A stretch of DNA of 64,000 nucleotides from Flammeovirga agarivorans (GCF_012641475.1 NZ_JABAIL010000002.1:259449-323448); one strand, 5' to 3'. Positions 27,340-36,811 are shown, numbered from the stretch's first letter. Translations and numbers: made by a program. The notes: generated by a model not told the origin, from the sequence alone.

Positions 27340-28995
27340 ATGTTAAAGAATCTTCTGATAAAAAATTACGCACTAATTGAGCACACAGAAATTACTCCTG
27401 ACAATGGTTTAAATATTATTACTGGTGAAACTGGTGCAGGTAAATCCATTATGTTAGGTGCATTAGGTTTACTTAAAGGTGGTAGAGCTGATAGTAAAGC
27501 ATTATTTGATACCTCTAAAAAATGTGTAATTGAAGGTAGCTTTGATATTTCATCATATAAGCTGAAAGAATCATTTAAAGATCTTGAGCTGGATTATGAA
27601 AAAGTAACCATTCTAAGAAGAGAGATCACTCCGAGTGGAAAATCAAGAGCTTTTATTAACGATACACCTGTACGCTTAGAAGTCATGCGTAAGGTGAGCG
27701 AGAAGCTGATGGACATTCACTCTCAACATGATACGTTACAATTAGGCTCTAATATCTATCAATTAAACCTTGTAGATTCTTATGGTAAATTAGAGGCTAA
27801 AGTTGAACATGTATTTGTTGCTTATAAAGAATACAGAAAGACAGCTCAGTCTTATCAACAACTTTTAGACGAATACAATCAAATCAAGGAAGAGTTCGAG
27901 TTCAATCAGTTCCAACTCAAAGAACTAGATGATGCAAACCTTGATGATGTCAATCAGGAAGAGTTAGAAAAAGAGCTTGAGATGTTAGAAAATGCTGAAA
28001 ACATTAAAGTAGCTCTAAATACCGTATTAGAAACGCTTACCCGTTCAGACTTTTCTGCAGACACATCGATCTACTCAGCTATATCTGAATTAAATGGTTT
28101 AACCGATTACTCTAAGAAGTTAGAAGAGATTAGAGACCGATTAGATAGCTGTCATATTGAGCTCCGAGATATCATTACTGAAGTTGAAGGTGAAGAAGAT
28201 AATCTTTTCTTTGATCAAGAACGTATTTTTATGATCAAGGAAACATTAGATGGTGTTTATGGACTTCAACAAAAACACAGAGTAAATGATCTACAGGAGT
28301 TAATCGAGAAACGAGAATCTATTCGTTCTAAAGTAGATAAAGTTGAAAGCTTTGATGAAGCACTTCTTGCTGCAGAAACAGAAAAGAAAGCCGCTTATGA
28401 AGCAATGATGGAAATTGCTGGAACATTATCGGAAGCCCGTAAGAAAGCGATTGAACCATTAGCTAACGAACTAAACAGCACACTTGCCGATTTAGGAATG
28501 CCTAACGGTCAAATAGTAATTGAACACCGAGAAACTGAACCAACAGTTATTGGTATCGATGAAGTTGAACTTTTATTCACAGCTAACAAAGGACGAGCGC
28601 CACAACCTCTAAGAGATGTAGCCTCAGGAGGTGAATTCTCTAGATTAATGTTAGCCATTAAATATATTCTTGCAAGTAAGACTTCTTTACCAACTATCAT
28701 ATTCGATGAGATCGATACGGGTATTTCTGGAGAGATAGCCATTAAAGTTGGGGCAATTATGGAAGAAATGGGTAAAAACCATCAGGTATTTACAATTAGC
28801 CATTTACCACAAATTGCTGCATTGGGTTCTAAACATTATTATGTTTACAAAGACCATGAAGGAAGTTCTACAGTGAGTAAAATCAGAACATTAAACCAAG
28901 AAGGTAGAGTTCAAGAAATAGCTCAAATGATTGGTGGATCGCAGCCTAGTGAAGGTGCAATTCAATCTGCAAAAGAATTAATTGGAATAAAGTAA
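27340..28995 (+). CDS. recN: DNA repair protein RecN
   Basis: An SMC-like ATPase that acts early in double-strand break repair. The 551-residue length is typical. Walker A GETGAGKS lies at residues 29-36, and the RREITPSGKSRAFIND block follows. A long coiled-coil arm (about 155-365) contains charged repeats such as EELEKELEMLENAENIK. The ABC signature SGGEFSRLMLAIK, Walker B PTIIFDEIDTGISGE and the TISHLPQIAALGSKHY H-loop close the head. It is a single gene with a palindromic operator candidate just upstream, and it converges on the small gene at 29013. Confidence 0.97.
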   Translation: MLKNLLIKNYALIEHTEITPDNGLNIITGETGAGKSIMLGALGLLKGGRADSKALFDTSKKCVIEGSFDISSYKLKESFKDLELDYEKVTILRREITPSGKSRAFINDTPVRLEVMRKVSEKLMDIHSQHDTLQLGSNIYQLNLVDSYGKLEAKVEHVFVAYKEYRKTAQSYQQLLDEYNQIKEEFEFNQFQLKELDDANLDDVNQEELEKELEMLENAENIKVALNTVLETLTRSDFSADTSIYSAISELNGLTDYSKKLEEIRDRLDSCHIELRDIITEVEGEEDNLFFDQERIFMIKETLDGVYGLQQKHRVNDLQELIEKRESIRSKVDKVESFDEALLAAETEKKAAYEAMMEIAGTLSEARKKAIEPLANELNSTLADLGMPNGQIVIEHRETEPTVIGIDEVELLFTANKGRAPQPLRDVASGGEFSRLMLAIKYILASKTSLPTIIFDEIDTGISGEIAIKVGAIMEEMGKNHQVFTISHLPQIAALGSKHYYVYKDHEGSSTVSKIRTLNQEGRVQEIAQMIGGSQPSEGAIQSAKELIGIK

Positions 28996-29012
28996 AAAAA
29001 TGAAAGGAAGTT

Positions 29013-29348
29013 CTAGAGGCAACCAACAAATTCGGTTTCACCGCTTCTAGGGCTTTCTACTTTAAAACTCAACATTTTATTTAATACATCAAGTTTTCCT
29101 GATAAAGATTCATTCTCTTCAGAACAATTAAGTTCGTAAAGGTCTGCATCCAAAGGTGTAGTAAGTAATTTCATTTCACCGCTTCCACATCCATCCATAA
29201 TAATTTCCAAATGCAGCGTGTTACCTTCCGATAAGGTAATTGATGTTTGAGCATCCACCTCATACTTAAAATCATCGACAACTTTAAAAAGTTTACCAGT
29301 ATAACAACCAGTTACCTTTGATAGTGTGTTCTCTTTAAGCTCTACCAT
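29013..29348 (-). CDS. Small protein of unknown function
   Basis: A 111-residue protein that I do not recognise. It has no signal peptide and no membrane helix. It is rich in beta-prone stretches (TSITLSEGNTLHLEIIMDG, ELNCSEENESLSGKL) and holds four cysteines (in TGCYTG, DGCGSG, ELNCSE and VGCL), so a small beta-sandwich or lipocalin-like fold is possible. It converges on recN with a 17-nt gap. The coding call rests on an ATG start, a full-length frame and sensible composition. Confidence 0.6.
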   Translation of the reverse strand: MVELKENTLSKVTGCYTGKLFKVVDDFKYEVDAQTSITLSEGNTLHLEIIMDGCGSGEMKLLTTPLDADLYELNCSEENESLSGKLDVLNKMLSFKVESPRSGETEFVGCL

Positions 29349-29627
29349 AATTTATTGTGATAAGTAGTTTAATAAGAATAAAATAGCTTTATAAAAATAG
29401 TCCTCTAGTAAAGTATTGATTTGATTTGCTAGGAGAAAATTAAAGTCCTAACAAATATAGTAACTAATCTCCTACGACTCAACGAATTGTTATATTTTTT
29501 CAAGTTATTTTCATAAACTTGGATTTTTCGATGATCAAACCAACATGGCATACCTGTATTTACGTCTTTCTCAGTTTTTGAATAAAATTGTTCTTTGAAA
29601 AAATTGTAATAAATGCAACATACTATG
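29349..29627. other. Non-coding region upstream of purC
   Basis: Part of a gap of about 340 bp. It holds a minus-strand 70-codon frame (29429-29641), which I judge spurious. I see no riboswitch-like fold with confidence. The promoter candidate for purC lies at its right edge. Confidence 0.4.
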
Positions 29628-29635
29628 TATGTTTG
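29604..29635 (+). promoter_or_regulatory. Putative promoter of purC
   Basis: TTG at 29604-29606 is followed after 21 nt by TATGTTTG (29628-29635), then CA. This is a good Bacteroidota promoter match, about 50 nt before the purC ATG. Confidence 0.6.
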
Positions 29636-29685
29636 CAGCATTATTCTAACAGAACAATAATTTTAGTACATCATTTTTTTGAAAT

Positions 29686-30621
29686 ATGGACGCAATTAAG
29701 AGTACAGACTTAGCATTTGAGAATGCTACAAATGTCTACAAAGGTAAAGTGAGAGATGTATATTTCTTCGATGACAAGATTGGTATTGTTGCGTCGGACA
29801 GAATTTCTGCTTTTGATGTAATACTTGAGAGAGCGATTCCTTACAAAGGGCAAGTATTGAATCAAATTGCAGAAAAGTTCTTAAAAATGACAAGCGACAT
29901 TGTCCCTAACTGGTTTGAGTCTGCTCCTCACCCAAATGTTCACATCGGTAAAAAGTGTGATGCATTTGCAGTAGAGATGGTTATCAGAGGCTATTTAGCT
30001 GGACATGCTTGGAGAGAATATCGTGACGGTAAAAGAGAGCTTTGTGGTGTACCTTTACCTGAAGGTTTAAAAGAAAACGACAAGCTTCCTCACCCAATCA
30101 TTACACCTAGTACAAAAGCTACTGAAGGACATGATGAAGATATCTCTAGAGAGGAAATTCTTAAGCAAGGTATTGTTTCTGAAGAAGATTATAAAAAACT
30201 AGAAGAATACACTTACGCATTGTTTGCGAAAGGTCAAGAGTTTGCCAACGAGAGAGGATTAATCCTTGTTGACACGAAATACGAATTTGGAAAATTCAAT
30301 GATGAGATCTTCTTAATAGATGAAGTTCATACACCAGATTCATCAAGATATTTCTATGCTGACGGCTACCAAGATAGACAAGATGCAGACGAACCTCAAA
30401 AGCAATTATCTAAGGAATTTGTAAGACAGTGGTTAATCGAAAATGGCTTTCAAGGAAAAGACGGTCAAAAACAACCTTTTATGTCAGATGAGTTTGTAAA
30501 ATCTGTTTCTGATAGATATATTGAACTTTTTGAGAATATAACTGGCGAAAAATTTGAAAAGTCTTCTTATCAAGATATTGAAGAAGAAATTTTCAAATCA
30601 ATCAAAAATCAATTAGGATAA
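29686..30621 (+). CDS. purC: Phosphoribosylaminoimidazole-succinocarboxamide synthase
   Basis: SAICAR synthetase, which joins aspartate to CAIR with ATP in purine biosynthesis. At 311 residues it is the longer form also found in yeast. Motifs are YKGKVRDVY at the N-terminus, [13 protein letters not shown], the substrate-binding [33 protein letters not shown] and the late [12 protein letters not shown] and [13 protein letters not shown]. The start is firm. It lies 64 nt before the STAS gene. It is not clustered with other pur genes, and no purine riboswitch was recognised upstream. Confidence 0.97.
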   Translation: MDAIKSTDLAFENATNVYKGKVRDVYFFDDKIGIVASDRISAFDVILERAIPYKGQVLNQIAEKFLKMTSDIVPNWFESAPHPNVHIGKKCDAFAVEMVIRGYLAGHAWREYRDGKRELCGVPLPEGLKENDKLPHPIITPSTKATEGHDEDISREEILKQGIVSEEDYKKLEEYTYALFAKGQEFANERGLILVDTKYEFGKFNDEIFLIDEVHTPDSSRYFYADGYQDRQDADEPQKQLSKEFVRQWLIENGFQGKDGQKQPFMSDEFVKSVSDRYIELFENITGEKFEKSSYQDIEEEIFKSIKNQLG

Positions 30622-30685
30622 ACCTAAGATCCCTAGTATTTTTGTTATATTGCCATCCAAAATAATAAAAGACTATAAAGATATT

Positions 30686-31069
30686 ATGAGATTTTCAGTC
30701 AATAAAAGCGAAAAATATACAGTACTTATTCCAGAAGAGGAAAAATTGGATTCTTTAAAGGCTCCTCAGTTAAAAGCTGAGATAGTTACAATGTTCCAAT
30801 CAGGTACTGAAAATTTAATTATTGATCTTTCAAGCGTAAAGTATGTAGACTCATCTGGATTGAGCTCAATACTTGTTGCTAATAGATTAGCGAGCGAGGT
30901 AAATGGTCGTTTAGTATTAGCAGGCTTAAATGAGCATGTAATGAAATTAATTAAAATTTCGAAATTAGAATCAGTATTAAATCTTTTACCAACGGTACAA
31001 GAAGCGATTGACTCTGTATTCTTACACGAGATTGAAAAAGATATTGAAGGAGACGAGGAAAATAATTAA
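30686..31069 (+). CDS. STAS-domain anti-sigma factor antagonist-like protein
   Basis: A 127-residue SpoIIAA/RsbV-like protein. The core reads LIIDLSSVKYVDSSGLSSIL, with Ser56 or Ser57 in the DSSG turn as the likely phosphorylation site, followed by RLVLAGLNEHVMKLI and a last helix. A charged tail (EIEKDIEGDEENN) ends it. Proteins of this kind switch partners with an RsbW-type kinase and are reset by a SpoIIE-type phosphatase. A phosphatase of that type lies at 15237 but no kinase is present in the window. A TTG at 30650 extends the frame; the ATG at 30686 fits the family better. A hairpin at 31099-31129 follows. Confidence 0.9.
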   Translation: MRFSVNKSEKYTVLIPEEEKLDSLKAPQLKAEIVTMFQSGTENLIIDLSSVKYVDSSGLSSILVANRLASEVNGRLVLAGLNEHVMKLIKISKLESVLNLLPTVQEAIDSVFLHEIEKDIEGDEENN

Positions 31070-31098
31070 TTCTTATCTCTTTTTGAAAGATAAATTAG

Positions 31099-31129
31099 AG
31101 CTCGAGTTTCAACTTTTGGAACTCGAGCT
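31099..31129 (+). terminator. Hairpin after the STAS gene
   Basis: AGCTCGAGTT pairs perfectly with AACTCGAGCT (11-nt loop) 30 nt after the STAS stop codon. Only a short T run follows, so termination may be partial. Confidence 0.6.
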
Positions 31130-31167
31130 TTATCCGTTAAACTAGATTACAAACACTGTATTATCCC

Positions 31168-32085
31168 TTGTCGTTCGATATTACTATACTAGGTTCTAGT
31201 GCTGCCATTCCATCTAAAGGCAGGCACATGACTTCCCAACATGTTCGTATTGGTAATCAACAATTTTTAATTGATTGTGGTGAGGCTACACAGCATCAGC
31301 TTTTAAACTTAGGTATAAGCCTTCACAAGATTGAACATATTTTCATTAGTCATCTACATGGCGATCACTTCTTTGGGTTACCTGGGTTATTATCAACCAT
31401 GCACCTTCAAAGAAGAACAGAACCTTTATATATCCACGGACCAAGAGGATTAGACGAGGTATTGTTAGCTAGTTTCAAACATTCTAAAACCGAATTAAAT
31501 TACAAGGTTTTTTTATACGATAATCCAACGATGTTCCCTGAGGTGATCTATGAGAATGATAAGATCACTGTCGAGACCATCCCTCTGACGCATAGAGTAC
31601 CATGTACAGGGTTTCTATTCAGAGAAAAACAGAAGCAATATCGTATTATCCCTGAAAAACTTCCTTCAGGCCTTCCTTTTGAAGCTTTCAGAGCACTAAA
31701 AAGAGGTGAAAATATTGAGTTTGAAGGAAAACCAATTAATTATCAAGATGTAACGTTGCCTCCTAGAAAATCTCGCTCATATGCATTTTGTTCAGACACA
31801 AAATACAGTAAAAGCGTAATTTCTAAAGTATATGGTGTGGATTTATTATATCATGAATCAACATTTATGAATCGTCACTTAGATAGAGCGAATGTTACTT
31901 TCCACACGACAGCAAAACAAGCTGGAGAAGTCGCTAGAGAAGCCAAAGTAAACGAATTGCTTATTGGCCACTTTTCAGCTCGATACGCTGATCTCTCTGA
32001 ATTATTAGCTGAAGCTCAAGTGGAATTCCCGAATACACAATTAGCCATTGAAGGTGAGAAATTTTCTATTATAGAAACTGACTAA
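31168..32085 (+). CDS. rnz: Ribonuclease Z
   Basis: A metallo-beta-lactamase-fold endonuclease that trims tRNA 3' ends. The metal-binding SHLHGDH motif supplies His62, His64, Asp66 and His67. Further family marks are MTSQHVRIGNQQFLIDCGE, the LTHRVPCTGF histidine, FCSDTKY and the late LLIGHFSARY. The start is TTG: the N-terminus MSFDITILGSSAAIP is conserved in the family, and an in-frame stop lies 28 nt upstream with no ATG between. The 305-residue length is normal for the short bacterial form. Confidence 0.96.
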   Translation: MSFDITILGSSAAIPSKGRHMTSQHVRIGNQQFLIDCGEATQHQLLNLGISLHKIEHIFISHLHGDHFFGLPGLLSTMHLQRRTEPLYIHGPRGLDEVLLASFKHSKTELNYKVFLYDNPTMFPEVIYENDKITVETIPLTHRVPCTGFLFREKQKQYRIIPEKLPSGLPFEAFRALKRGENIEFEGKPINYQDVTLPPRKSRSYAFCSDTKYSKSVISKVYGVDLLYHESTFMNRHLDRANVTFHTTAKQAGEVAREAKVNELLIGHFSARYADLSELLAEAQVEFPNTQLAIEGEKFSIIETD

Positions 32086-32163
32086 ATGAAATAATTGTAT
32101 ATTCGTATTGGGTACAAGGTCATCTAAATTTCTGACCCTTTTCATCCTATAAATTATATAATT

Positions 32164-32721
32164 ATGCCATTCGGATTTTTCAAGAAAAAGAAAAAAGAGG
32201 AACCTCATTACGATCCTACCAATATATCAATTCGCGACCTAAGAAAAGGTTATGTATTAGACTATGATTTACAATCTTGGGAAGTTACAGAAGAATATGA
32301 ATACGATTGGGGTGGCGGAGAATTCTCTTGGGAATATAAATTACAAAGTGCTACTGAGTCAGTATTTTTAAGTATTGAAGATGATGATTTTCTAACAGGC
32401 ACTGTCAATAAAAAAATTATGTGGGGCAAATTACCAGACGAAGTTGAAGACGGTATCACTTCTAAAGGAAAACCTCCTAAAAAGATTACTTTCAACGGTA
32501 AGACATATTACAGGGACAGCAAAAACGTTGGATTCTGGAGAAATGTACATACCACTTCAAGTGATAACAGTTCAGAATATATGAGTTGGGAATATTATGA
32601 TGATTCTGAAAAGTTCGTCTTAACCATTGAGCAATTCGATGATGAAGAATTTGAAGCTTCTTTAGGAGTTGTTGAAGAACCTGATAAATTCACTAATATT
32701 TTACCAAACACAAACGACTAA
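32164..32721 (+). CDS. DUF4178 domain protein
   Basis: A 185-residue protein with a basic start (MPFGFFKKKKKEEPHY) and then a DUF4178-type beta-rich domain: IRDLRKGYVLDYDLQSWEV, WEYKLQS, VFLSIEDDD and FNGKTYYRD. Function is unknown. DUF4178 genes are often near spermidine-synthase-like and DUF350 genes in other bacteria. Here a membrane aminopropyltransferase follows two genes downstream, which fits that association. No signal peptide is present, so the protein should be cytoplasmic, perhaps at the membrane through its basic patch. Confidence 0.85.
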   Translation: MPFGFFKKKKKEEPHYDPTNISIRDLRKGYVLDYDLQSWEVTEEYEYDWGGGEFSWEYKLQSATESVFLSIEDDDFLTGTVNKKIMWGKLPDEVEDGITSKGKPPKKITFNGKTYYRDSKNVGFWRNVHTTSSDNSSEYMSWEYYDDSEKFVLTIEQFDDEEFEASLGVVEEPDKFTNILPNTND

Positions 32722-32787
32722 ATTTACGTTTATTTATAAACAATACATTTTAGTCAAATTAATTAGAAACACTACCATACTAATAAA

Positions 32788-33576
32788 ATGAAGAAATTAG
32801 CCATATTTCTACCCTTTTTGATATTAATTGGTTGCTCAAGCTCCAATGAAACTTTCAAAAAGAATCCCGTAGATCAATTTATTATCGACATGAGTGATGT
32901 TAACGACTTCACAATATTGTTGCAAGATATGGATGCGGAAGAACATCTATTTACTGCAGATATCTTTCGTCATAAATATAAAATTATAACAATGGGTGCT
33001 GACAGTATTCCTGTTTCAAAGGAAACGGATTGGTACGATGTCTCTCCTTCGTTTTTCCAGCTTCACTCTGGTGACATTGGAATGGAAATCGCCTCAAAAG
33101 TAAATGGAAAAGTTTCCAAGCAAGTTTCTCCTCCAGGTTATTCAGGCTATGTTGGTAACTCACAGTACGGTGAATGGAAAACTAACCCTAATACAGGGAC
33201 AAGTTTCTGGGAGTTCTATGGTAGATATGCTATGATGAGAAGTTTATTTAATATGGCATATTATGGACCGATTTACAGATCATCATATACTGATTATAGA
33301 AGATACTCTTCAAGTGGAAGAAATTATTATGGTGGTAGTTCTGGATCTCCAAGATATGGAACTTATTCCTCAGGTGTAAAGAAATCTAATCCTACTTTTG
33401 CCAACAGAATGAGCAAAAGCAGTAGCTTCAGAAACTCTGTCAACAAGAGTGTAAGTAGATCTCCTGCAAAATATGCTGCAGGGTCAAGATCAACATCAAC
33501 GACTAAGAGTACAAACTCTAGATATAGTAGCGGATCTTCTTCTCGTTCAAGATCTTCATCTAGAGGTGGCAAATAA
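32788..33576 (+). CDS. Lipoprotein with Ser/Arg-rich tail, between DUF4178 and aminopropyltransferase genes
   Basis: A 262-residue predicted lipoprotein (leader MKKLAIFLPFLILIGC, lipobox Cys16). The folded part, about 20-150, contains ILLQDMDAEEHLFTADIF, DWYDVSPSFFQLHSGDIGME and TSFWEFYGRYAMMRSL. From about residue 165 the protein is low complexity and rich in Ser, Tyr, Gly and Arg, ending SSSRSRSSSRGGK, strongly basic and probably disordered. No family name is offered. Its position inside the DUF4178/aminopropyltransferase group suggests a shared role in the envelope. Confidence 0.8.
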   Translation: MKKLAIFLPFLILIGCSSSNETFKKNPVDQFIIDMSDVNDFTILLQDMDAEEHLFTADIFRHKYKIITMGADSIPVSKETDWYDVSPSFFQLHSGDIGMEIASKVNGKVSKQVSPPGYSGYVGNSQYGEWKTNPNTGTSFWEFYGRYAMMRSLFNMAYYGPIYRSSYTDYRRYSSSGRNYYGGSSGSPRYGTYSSGVKKSNPTFANRMSKSSSFRNSVNKSVSRSPAKYAAGSRSTSTTKSTNSRYSSGSSSRSRSSSRGGK

Positions 33577-33598
33577 AAAAAAGAACAATTAAAATGAT

Positions 33599-33630
33599 CA
33601 ACCCTCAATCTTTATTGGGGGTTGTTTTTT
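33599..33630 (+). terminator. Terminator-like hairpin directly before the aminopropyltransferase start codon
   Basis: CAACCCTCAAT pairs with ATTGGGGGTTG (11 bp with one G-T pair, 4-nt loop) and is followed by six T residues. The T run ends 13 nt before the ATG at 33643, so it may be an attenuator in the leader and not simply the end of the previous gene. Confidence 0.75.
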
Positions 33631-33642
33631 ATATAGACAAAC

Positions 33643-35226
33643 ATGGCTTCGTTTTTATCGAAATCTAACACTTTAAAACTAGCATTATTTGCAACAGGCC
33701 TATCAGGAATTGTAGCAGAATATGTTTTATCTACTTTAGCTACATACTTTCTTGGTAATTCCGTTTTACAGTGGACACTAACCCTATCCTTTATGCTTTT
33801 TGCTATGGGTTTAGGAAGTAGATACAGTAAGTACATCGACAAAAATTTATTAGAAAAATTTATCTGGGTAGAATTTACTTTATCGTTTTTAGTATCATTT
33901 TGCTCAATAATCGCTTATGGGATTTCTGCCTATGTTAGTTTTAAAAAGCATTTATTGATTTTCCCATTACCACTTGATGGAGTAGTTATTTATACCACAA
34001 GTATTCTAATTGGTTTTCTGATTGGACTTGAAATACCTCTTGCCACTAGATTAAATGACTCTTTCGAAAGCCTTAAAGTAAATATTTCTTCAGTGATGGA
34101 GAAAGATTACTTTGGTAGCTTATTTGGTGGTTTATTCTTTGCATTTGTAGGTCTTCCTTTTCTAGGGTTAACCTACACTCCTTTTGTCCTTGGATTTGTC
34201 AATTTATTTGTAGCTATTTTACTTTTATGGAGACTGGACGACATCATTCACCCTAAGTATGTCAAAACTCTAAAGAGTGCTAGTATTGCTTTATTCGCAG
34301 TGATTGCCATAGGAATGTATTACGCAAAAGATGTCATTAACTACGGTGAACAAAAGCTATACAAAGATCAAGTAGTTTTTCAGGAGCAAACTGCCTACCA
34401 ACGAATTGTAGTTACACAATGGAAAGAAGATTATTGGTTATATATTAATGGCCACTTACAATTAAGCACATTTGATGAATGGTTATACCACGAACCCATG
34501 GCAATACCGGCAATGAAGCTGTATAACCAACCTAAGAATATTTTAATACTTGGAGGTGGAGATGGATGCTTAGCAAGGGAAGTCTTAAAATTCAATTCTG
34601 TAGAAAGTATCACATTAGTTGATCTAGACCCTGCGATAACCAACTTGGCCATAGAACATCCAATATTCAGGAAATTGAATGATAACTCTTTGTCTAACCC
34701 TAAAGTAAAAGTAATCAATGATGACGCATTTACTTTTTTAGAAAGAGACAACAATTTCTATGATGTTATCCTTTTGGATTTTCCCGATCCAAAATCAATT
34801 GAACTAGGAAGACTACAATCACTTGAGAACTTTAGACAATGTTACAAGCATTTGCGTCCACATGGTGTTGTAGTCACTCAAGCAGGAAGTCCTTATTATG
34901 CAACAAAAGCTTTTTATTGTATTGAAAAGACTATGCAAGCTGCTGATTTCAATACTGTGCCTTTGCATAATCAGATTCTTACTTTAGGCGAATGGGGTTG
35001 GATTGTTGGAGGAAAAGATATGTCATCAGATGAAATGAAAAGCAAAATCAGACATGCCAACTTAGATGATATACCTACGAAATGGCTAAACAAAGAGGCG
35101 TTATATTCTATCTCAACTTTCGGTAAAGCATTAATTGATTTTGACAGTACCAAAGTAGAAATAAACACCGTTCATAATCCAGTGCTCCCTACCTATTATG
35201 GTAAAGCAAACTGGGATTTATTCTAA
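33643..35226 (+). CDS. Membrane-bound spermidine-synthase-like aminopropyltransferase
   Basis: A 527-residue protein in two parts. Residues about 10-225 hold six or seven membrane helices (ALFATGLSGIVAEYVLST opens the first). The rest is a spermidine synthase domain: the short beta hairpin YQRIVVTQWKEDYWLYING, then HLQLSTFDEWLYHEPMAIP, the dcSAM-binding LGGGDGCLAREVLK (Gly304-Gly308), VDLDP and the catalytic-region LLDFPDPKS with Asp379 and Asp382. It could transfer an aminopropyl group to putrescine or an unusual acceptor near the membrane. The membrane part is absent from classical SpeE. It is closed by the hairpin at 35227-35264. Confidence 0.9.
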   Translation: MASFLSKSNTLKLALFATGLSGIVAEYVLSTLATYFLGNSVLQWTLTLSFMLFAMGLGSRYSKYIDKNLLEKFIWVEFTLSFLVSFCSIIAYGISAYVSFKKHLLIFPLPLDGVVIYTTSILIGFLIGLEIPLATRLNDSFESLKVNISSVMEKDYFGSLFGGLFFAFVGLPFLGLTYTPFVLGFVNLFVAILLLWRLDDIIHPKYVKTLKSASIALFAVIAIGMYYAKDVINYGEQKLYKDQVVFQEQTAYQRIVVTQWKEDYWLYINGHLQLSTFDEWLYHEPMAIPAMKLYNQPKNILILGGGDGCLAREVLKFNSVESITLVDLDPAITNLAIEHPIFRKLNDNSLSNPKVKVINDDAFTFLERDNNFYDVILLDFPDPKSIELGRLQSLENFRQCYKHLRPHGVVVTQAGSPYYATKAFYCIEKTMQAADFNTVPLHNQILTLGEWGWIVGGKDMSSDEMKSKIRHANLDDIPTKWLNKEALYSISTFGKALIDFDSTKVEINTVHNPVLPTYYGKANWDLF

Positions 35227-35264
35227 AAAAAGAGGAGTTGATTTTTATGTCAACTCCCCTTTTT
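35227..35264. terminator. Bidirectional terminator between aminopropyltransferase gene and rmuC
   Basis: AAAAAGAGGAGTTGA and TCAACTCCCCTTTTT pair over about 15 bp with one mismatch between two converging genes, with A and T runs outside. Confidence 0.85.
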
Positions 35265-36783
35265 TGTTTGATAATTCTTCTAACTCTTCAGGGATAGACT
35301 GGGATGTTTTAATATCTCCTTTTAGTTTCATATCAGAGAGTAGTTTGATTAAGTTCCCTTTACCTGTGTGCAATTGCTTGATGGCTTTATCGACATCATC
35401 TTTTGTTCCACCTATTTTTCTCTGCAAGTTCAATAAAGTATCTACAAAGCCTCTCGCCTTATTATAAATTGCTGTAGCCTGTCGAATAACTTCTTCTATA
35501 TTTTGTTGTTGATTTTCGTTTCTCCATAACTCTTCTATCACTTTTAAAGTTGACATTAGCGTTGTTGGGCCAACAATCACCACTTTCTTCTTATACGCAT
35601 AATCCCAAAGAGTTTCATCTTGTTGTAACGCTAATAAAAAGGCCGGTTCTATTGGAATAAACATTAGAACATAGTCCAGTGATTTTATAGCTGGCAAATT
35701 CTGATAATCTCTAAATGACAAATCATCAATATGTTTTTTAATAGCATTTACATGTAAAGCAGACTCTCTATCTTGTTGTTCGCGATCTACAGCTGAAACA
35801 TATCTATCATAAGCATTCAAAGAAACTTTAGAATCAACAATTACCTGTTTATTTCCTGGATAATTGATAACCACATCAGGGCGTTGTCTTTCACCGTTCT
35901 CGTTATTGTAAGATGGTTGCACAAGGTATTCAAATCCTTCTCTTAATCCTGATTTCCTTAAAACAGAATCGAGAATCATTTCACCCCAATCACCTTGTTT
36001 CTTTGTATCTCCTTTTAATGCTTTCGTTAAGTTCTGAGCATCCTCAGCAATCTTTACATTCAATTTTCTTAATAACTCAATCTCTGTTCTTAGAGAGTGA
36101 CGTTCGTTGGACTCTTTGCCATAATTGTCTTCAATTTTCTTTTTAAATCCATCAATTTGATCTTTAAAAGGCGACAATATCACATCAAGATTCAATTTAT
36201 TCTGGGTTGCAAACTTAGATGATTTTTCCTCGAAAATCCTATTTGCTAAATTTTCAAACTCTGTCTTAAACTGTTGCTGTAATTGAGTAAGTTCATGAGA
36301 ACTCTTTTCAATTTTCTCATTCAACGTATGATTGAGAGTTGATAATTCTACTCCTTTTCTAATTTCTTCAGCATATTTAGTTCTCAACTCATCAAAATCC
36401 TGTTCTAGCTGTTCTAATCTTTTCTGTGAATGGAAAGCTGTATTTTTAAAGGTTGCTGCCTCTTGGTTTAATTGAGCATATTTATCATCTAACACCCTAT
36501 TCTTTTGGCTTACCTCATTTAATCTTTCTTGAAATTGATTTGCTTCTGATTCTTTTACTGCTAGTAAAGAAGTCAATTGTTGTTTTTCCGACTGCAACTG
36601 AAGAAGCTGATTATTTCTATTATTTTGTTCTTCCTCAATTTTTTGCTGTGATAACTGGTATTGCTCATTAAGTAAGATTGCTTTAGCATACTTATTTCTT
36701 AAAAAGAAGTAGGTAATAAACACTGATAAACAAATAACTAATAGAGTTATAACCACTAAAATAGTTGGTGATATGCTTTCCAT
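35245..36783 (-). CDS. rmuC: DNA recombination protein RmuC
   Basis: A 512-residue RmuC protein, a predicted nuclease-fold factor that limits inversion between short inverted repeats. One N-terminal membrane helix (about 7-28) is followed by a long coiled coil rich in Gln and Glu (about 35-185). The conserved C-terminal domain then contains KQGDWGEMILDSVLRKSGL, NGERQRPDVVINYPGNKQVIVDSKVSLNAY and YVLMFIPIEPAF. The D-V-V and V-D-S-K residues are those expected of a PD-(D/E)xK-like core. It is a single gene with a promoter-like box upstream. Confidence 0.95.
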   Translation of the reverse strand: MESISPTILVVITLLVICLSVFITYFFLRNKYAKAILLNEQYQLSQQKIEEEQNNRNNQLLQLQSEKQQLTSLLAVKESEANQFQERLNEVSQKNRVLDDKYAQLNQEAATFKNTAFHSQKRLEQLEQDFDELRTKYAEEIRKGVELSTLNHTLNEKIEKSSHELTQLQQQFKTEFENLANRIFEEKSSKFATQNKLNLDVILSPFKDQIDGFKKKIEDNYGKESNERHSLRTEIELLRKLNVKIAEDAQNLTKALKGDTKKQGDWGEMILDSVLRKSGLREGFEYLVQPSYNNENGERQRPDVVINYPGNKQVIVDSKVSLNAYDRYVSAVDREQQDRESALHVNAIKKHIDDLSFRDYQNLPAIKSLDYVLMFIPIEPAFLLALQQDETLWDYAYKKKVVIVGPTTLMSTLKVIEELWRNENQQQNIEEVIRQATAIYNKARGFVDTLLNLQRKIGGTKDDVDKAIKQLHTGKGNLIKLLSDMKLKGDIKTSQSIPEELEELSNKKGELT

Positions 36784-36811
36784 CTTAAATCATTAGGGTC
36801 TACAATGATCA

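Noticed and set aside
29429-29641. A 70-codon minus-strand frame upstream of purC
   Set aside because: Composition is unlike the neighbouring proteins (runs of Tyr, Cys, Phe and Asn), it overlaps the best promoter match of purC, and it has no neighbour or motif supporting it.
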